From contig CAMPJM010000003.1 of the NCBI GenBank assembly GCA_946886805.1, positions 1 through 28,885 of the forward strand: 28,885 nt of DNA. Reading direction: 5' to 3'. Positions 25,041 through 28,885 of this stretch are shown here, piece after piece. The notes beneath the pieces were generated by a model. That model was given only the letters and a program-made list of their open reading frames with translations. It had not been told where the DNA came from and ran no database searches. Position 1 is the first letter of the stretch. Each line of letters begins with the position of its first letter. Origin of the DNA: an uncultured Flammeovirgaceae bacterium. Lineage in GTDB: Bacteria; Bacteroidota; Bacteroidia; Cytophagales; Cyclobacteriaceae. Both the position numbers and the translations under genes were made by a program.

Positions 25041-27814
25041 TGAAGAAACTACTTGTCATACTTTGCATTTTCATCGGTGAACATGCAACAGCCCAAAAGA
25101 TGCCAGTGGTGACCATTTCTGCGGATTCTGCTACATTTTACCAGGTAGTGGATGCTTTGGAAGAACAAACCGGTTACCGGGTCTTTTACAAAAAAGAATG
25201 GATTGATTCGCTGCGCTACGTTTTTTCTTTTTCCCAAGAGCCACTTGATGAGGTGCTGGATGCTTTGATTAAAGGAACTAAGTTGAATTATTATATTGAT
25301 CATGAACGGGTTTTTATCACAAATGATGTGCGTGTATTAACTACACCCAAAATAGCCGAACTATTGGAAATCAGGCCTTCCGAAATTCAAACAAATGTGG
25401 AGAAAGGCTTGGTCTTTGCCCGGGAATATCGCACAGGAAATGATCAAGGGCTTAGCCCGGAGAATAGGGTTTTTGAAATAGGGGACAGGCGAAAGTTGGT
25501 CGCCGGAAGTAGGGTCACAATCGCTGGCTATGTGAAAGAATGGGAAAATGGCGATCCTGTGTCCGGTGTGCTGGTGTATAGCGAAAAACCTCTGGTCACT
25601 ACCACAACGGATGAGACAGGGTTTTATTCCATCACCTTACCTGTGGGGAAAAACAAACTATCATATCAACTGGTGGGCATGAAGCCTGCGCAGAGGAGTT
25701 TGGTGCTTTTTTCAGACGGACAGTTGAATGTAGAGTTGGAGGCAGACATCATGGCCCTGCAAGAAGTGGTGATTGAATCACGCCGAGGGGAAAATGTCGA
25801 AAACATTCAAATGGGCATTGCTAGTATTAACGTGGCCGAAATCAAAAATGTACCGATTGTATTGGGAGAGCGGGATATAATGAAAGTGGCTACTACACTG
25901 GCCGGGATCAAAACGGCTGGGGAAGGGGCGGCTGGTTTTAATGTTCGGGGTGGAAAGGCAGATCAGAACCTGATAACCCTGGATGGTGCGCCAATTTATA
26001 ATACGTCCCATTTTTTAGGTTTTTTTTCTGTTTTCAACTCTGAAACGATTGAAGACATGCAAATTTACAAAGGCAGTATTCCTGCCAGCTATGGTGGTCG
26101 CCTATCTTCCGTTATGGATATCTCTTCTCGCAGAGCCAACCGCGATAGTATTTCCGGTTCGGGGGGGTTATCACCTATTACGTCCAAATTGACATTGGAA
26201 TTGCCGTTGTTTAAAGGAAAGGGGGGGCTGATGCTCGGAGGAAGGACCACTTATTCTAACTGGATTTTAAAAAATATTGATAATGCCGATTTTCAACATA
26301 ACAGGATTTCATTTTCTGATTTTAACCTCCAGCATGATCTTGATATCAGCCCCAATAGTAAGCTGACTTTGAGCGGGTATTATAGTCTGGACAAATTCAA
26401 GATGAATTCTGATACATTATTTTCAGCCTCTGACTTTCGCTATGAGAACAAGGCATTGTCCTTAAGTTTTTTACATCAATTCTCACCAAAACTCTCCTTC
26501 AAAACCTCTGTGCTATATTCGGCCTATCAATATGAACTGAGCAATGATTTCTCCCCTGTCAATGCCTTCCGGCAAGATTTTGATATTTCTGAAGGTACCA
26601 TCAAAAGTGATTTGAGCTACTCCATGTCCGAGCAGCACGAATTTTCTGGCGGTATTGAAGTAAAGAAGATCAAGACCAACCCAGGCAGGAAATTTCCTGA
26701 AGGAGAGAAGTCTATCGTGCAAAGACAGGAAACAGTACCAGAGCAGGCCCTTGAATCAGCTGCATTTATTTCTGATCAGTATGATTTAACCCCAAATTTA
26801 CGTTTGTATGCAGGGGTCAGATATTCAATGTTTACCAACTTTGGTCCCCAGACTATCAATACCTATTTGCCAGGGGCTCCTAAAAATAGTAATACCAAGG
26901 TTGATTCTATACAATATGCGAAAGGGGAGAAGATCAAATGGTACGGTGGTCTGGAGCCTCGTATTTCAGCCCGCTTTAAGATCAATAAGGTGTCATCTGT
27001 AAAAGGTGGGTATAGTCGAACCCGCCAGTACGTGCACACACTCACTAACAGTGCTTCGTTGTCTCCTACAGATATTTGGCGACTGTCCAGCACTTATCTA
27101 AAACCCCAGATTGCCGATCAGTTTTCCTTAGGATATTACCGCAACTTTGATACTGATAAAATAGAAACCTCATTGGAAGTTTACTATAAAAAAATTCAGC
27201 ATCTCCTCGATTTCAAAGTGGGCTCGGAATTTTTACTTAACCCTCATGTGGAAACTGCAGTCTTGCAGGGGCCGGGAAAATCCTATGGATTGGAGTTGTC
27301 GCTGAAGAAGTCGGGCAGGTTAAACGGCTGGATTAATTATACATTTGCGCGTACATTTTTAAGGCTGGACAGTGAATATGGGGAAGAAAGGATCAATGAA
27401 GGTGCATACTATCCGACTAATTATGACATTCCGCATGCCGTAAATTTGGTGGCGAATTACAAGCTTACCCATAGGCTCAGCCTCTCCTATAATTTTTCGT
27501 TCAGGTCAGGAAGGCCGATAACATATCCCGTAGGAGTTTATGACTATCAGGGCTCTCTTTCGGTTCATTATTCTGACAGGAATTCCTACAGAATCCCCCA
27601 CTACATGAGAATGGATGTAGGAGTAAATCTGGAAGCAGGCCATAAACTCGGAAAATTTGCTTACAGCTATTGGTCTTTTTCGATATACAACCTTCTGGGA
27701 AGGGACAATCCATATTCTGTATTTTTTAATGTAGAAGGGAAGGAGATCAAGGGCTATAAATTAATCGTTTTTGGCGTCCCTATTCCTACTATCACTTATA
27801 ATTTTAAATTTTGA
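25040..27814 (+). CDS. TonB-dependent receptor with STN and CarboxypepD-regulatory-like domains
   Basis: A 924-residue outer-membrane receptor. After a signal peptide (about 1-18, ATAQ) there is an STN (secretin/TonB short N-terminal) domain (about 22-95), which in FecA-type transducers passes a signal to an anti-sigma factor. A carboxypeptidase-regulatory-like beta-sandwich (about 165-240; IAGYVKEWENGDPVSGV) follows, then the plug (about 255-355) with GFNVRGGKADQNLITLDGAP, and the 22-strand barrel ending in an aromatic-rich ITYNFKF. This is the SusC-like class by architecture, but the partner here is a DUF4249 lipoprotein instead of SusD. The transported substrate is unknown; proximity to xylan genes is suggestive only, because a terminator and a 279-bp gap intervene. 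It overlaps the preceding gene by one base and the next ATG follows one base after its stop. Confidence 0.92.
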   Translation: MKKLLVILCIFIGEHATAQKMPVVTISADSATFYQVVDALEEQTGYRVFYKKEWIDSLRYVFSFSQEPLDEVLDALIKGTKLNYYIDHERVFITNDVRVLTTPKIAELLEIRPSEIQTNVEKGLVFAREYRTGNDQGLSPENRVFEIGDRRKLVAGSRVTIAGYVKEWENGDPVSGVLVYSEKPLVTTTTDETGFYSITLPVGKNKLSYQLVGMKPAQRSLVLFSDGQLNVELEADIMALQEVVIESRRGENVENIQMGIASINVAEIKNVPIVLGERDIMKVATTLAGIKTAGEGAAGFNVRGGKADQNLITLDGAPIYNTSHFLGFFSVFNSETIEDMQIYKGSIPASYGGRLSSVMDISSRRANRDSISGSGGLSPITSKLTLELPLFKGKGGLMLGGRTTYSNWILKNIDNADFQHNRISFSDFNLQHDLDISPNSKLTLSGYYSLDKFKMNSDTLFSASDFRYENKALSLSFLHQFSPKLSFKTSVLYSAYQYELSNDFSPVNAFRQDFDISEGTIKSDLSYSMSEQHEFSGGIEVKKIKTNPGRKFPEGEKSIVQRQETVPEQALESAAFISDQYDLTPNLRLYAGVRYSMFTNFGPQTINTYLPGAPKNSNTKVDSIQYAKGEKIKWYGGLEPRISARFKINKVSSVKGGYSRTRQYVHTLTNSASLSPTDIWRLSSTYLKPQIADQFSLGYYRNFDTDKIETSLEVYYKKIQHLLDFKVGSEFLLNPHVETAVLQGPGKSYGLELSLKKSGRLNGWINYTFARTFLRLDSEYGEERINEGAYYPTNYDIPHAVNLVANYKLTHRLSLSYNFSFRSGRPITYPVGVYDYQGSLSVHYSDRNSYRIPHYMRMDVGVNLEAGHKLGKFAYSYWSFSIYNLLGRDNPYSVFFNVEGKEIKGYKLIVFGVPIPTITYNFKF

Positions 27815-27815
27815 C

Positions 27816-28885
27816 ATGGTGTTTAAAAAAATAGTAATTGTAAGTGTATTAACAGCCTTAGGAATATCCTGTGTCGAATCTTTTAAAATCCAACCCCTGA
27901 GTTTTGATAGGGCGATAGTAGTAGAGGGCCGCTTGACCGATGCGCAAGAGGCACAATTCGTGAAGCTCAGCTACACTCGTCCGATAGATGAGGATGAGAA
28001 CATACCGCTCGCCAATGCCGAGGTTTGGGTGGAAGATTCGGATGGTGGCAGAATAGATTTTAATGAATCTGAACCGGGACTTTATGAAAGTGGAGAAGAT
28101 GTGGCCGGAGTAGCTGGCAAGCAATACCAGTTGTTTTTTACTACCAATGAGGGGAAGCATTACCAATCTACGATGCAGGAACTTTCGGTCTCACCACCAA
28201 TAGACAGTATTTACGACGTATATGCAGAGAGGGCAGATAAAAATTCGGCTGAATTAGAAAAAGGCATACAGTTTTTTGTAGATACGCACGACAAAACGAA
28301 TAAGGCCCAATATTTCAGGTACGAATGGGATGAAACCTACGAAGTGCGTTCCCATTACGCATCTTTTTATGAATATGTAGCCAATCCAGATACCGTAGTG
28401 GGCCGCACCGAAGAAGTGAGCCCTTGTTACATATCTGGTAAATCTATCGCTATCAATGTGGGAACGACAACAAACTTAACAGAGAGCCGCCTTTCAGAAG
28501 TACCAATCCGATTTATTAGCCATAAAACAGATCACCTTAAATTTGCTTATTCCATACTTGTCAGGCAGTATGCGATCAGTGAGGAGGCTTATAGTTTCTA
28601 TCGGAAAATTTTGGAGAATAATAATGATAATGGGGCACTCTTTGATAAACAGTTGGGAGTGGTTGCCGGAAATATAACTTCTGTGGGTGATTCCGAAGAA
28701 ACTGTGCTGGGTTTCTTTGAAGTAGCAGGGGTATCAGAGAAGCGCGCCTTCTTTAAGTTTGAAGAATTAGACAAGCGTTTCCCCTTGCCAGGCCAGGAAT
28801 ATCCTTGCCCGTCTCTACATAATATTTTTACAACAGATAGTCTTGACTTTTACGTACGCGGAAAAGGTTATGCCATTATAAGTGC
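27816..28885 (+). CDS. DUF4249 lipoprotein, 3' end outside the window
   Basis: The frame from ATG 27816 is open to the last base (356 complete codons). The N-terminus MVFKKIVIVSVLTALGISC is a lipoprotein signal with lipobox GISC, so Cys19 should be lipidated. IVVEGRLTD, VKLSYTRPI and the later SILVRQYAISEEAYSFYRK, VAGNI and FFEVAGVSEKRAFF segments fit the DUF4249 family, found in Bacteroidota next to TonB-dependent receptors. By analogy with SusD it may cap the receptor or bind its ligand on the cell surface (inference); no biochemical role is established to my knowledge. It starts one base after the receptor's stop, so the operon is tightly coupled. Only a short C-terminal piece is likely to be missing. 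Confidence 0.88.
   Translation, partial: MVFKKIVIVSVLTALGISCVESFKIQPLSFDRAIVVEGRLTDAQEAQFVKLSYTRPIDEDENIPLANAEVWVEDSDGGRIDFNESEPGLYESGEDVAGVAGKQYQLFFTTNEGKHYQSTMQELSVSPPIDSIYDVYAERADKNSAELEKGIQFFVDTHDKTNKAQYFRYEWDETYEVRSHYASFYEYVANPDTVVGRTEEVSPCYISGKSIAINVGTTTNLTESRLSEVPIRFISHKTDHLKFAYSILVRQYAISEEAYSFYRKILENNNDNGALFDKQLGVVAGNITSVGDSEETVLGFFEVAGVSEKRAFFKFEELDKRFPLPGQEYPCPSLHNIFTTDSLDFYVRGKGYAIIS

Overview
The window reads as a carbohydrate-degradation locus from a member of the Bacteroidota, most likely Cytophagales-like. Three things point there: several secreted enzymes end in type IX secretion (T9SS) sorting domains, one gene encodes a TonB-dependent receptor with STN and carboxypeptidase-regulatory-like domains followed by a DUF4249 lipoprotein, and one encodes a long TlpA-type thioredoxin protein. 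All intact genes lie on the + strand. No tRNA, rRNA, CRISPR array or transposase gene was seen.

Region 1 (1-14383) is a xylan-degradation block. In order it holds the tail of a GH10 xylanase, a GH5 + ricin-type lectin + T9SS protein, a GH10 xylanase, a GH97 of the retaining type, a 1306-residue GH5-GH43 fusion, a GH30 glucuronoxylanase with PKD, carbohydrate-binding and T9SS domains, and a protein with two CE1 esterase domains. Region 2 (14384-17604) holds a spacer with dyads and a decayed gene relic, an intact TlpA-like gene and a heptamer tandem repeat. Region 3 (17622-24011) returns to xylan enzymes: a GH43, a large inverted-repeat element, an exported VOC (glyoxalase-fold) protein, a second GH43, and a second GH5-lectin-T9SS protein that is a full-length paralogue of the one at 525. 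Region 4 (24291-28885) follows a good terminator and is a tight uptake operon: an unknown exported protein, an STN-type TonB-dependent receptor and a DUF4249 lipoprotein cut by the window end. No SusD homologue is present.

The enzymes suggest a division of labour (inference). The GH5 proteins, the GH5-GH43 fusion and the GH30 carry T9SS signals and should cut xylan at or outside the cell surface. The GH10 at 2600, GH97, double CE1 and both stand-alone GH43 enzymes have export signals but no sorting domain, so they probably finish oligosaccharides in the periplasm by removing acyl, arabinosyl and xylosyl groups.

The most notable feature is evidence of internal duplication and reshuffling. GH5 and GH43 modules occur both as separate neighbouring genes and fused in one gene. 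A decayed piece of the VOC gene lies directly behind the fusion gene, and its homology to the intact VOC gene continues into the spacer, where a 24-nt block is far better conserved than its surroundings. A second relic resembles the middle of the TlpA-like gene just downstream of it.
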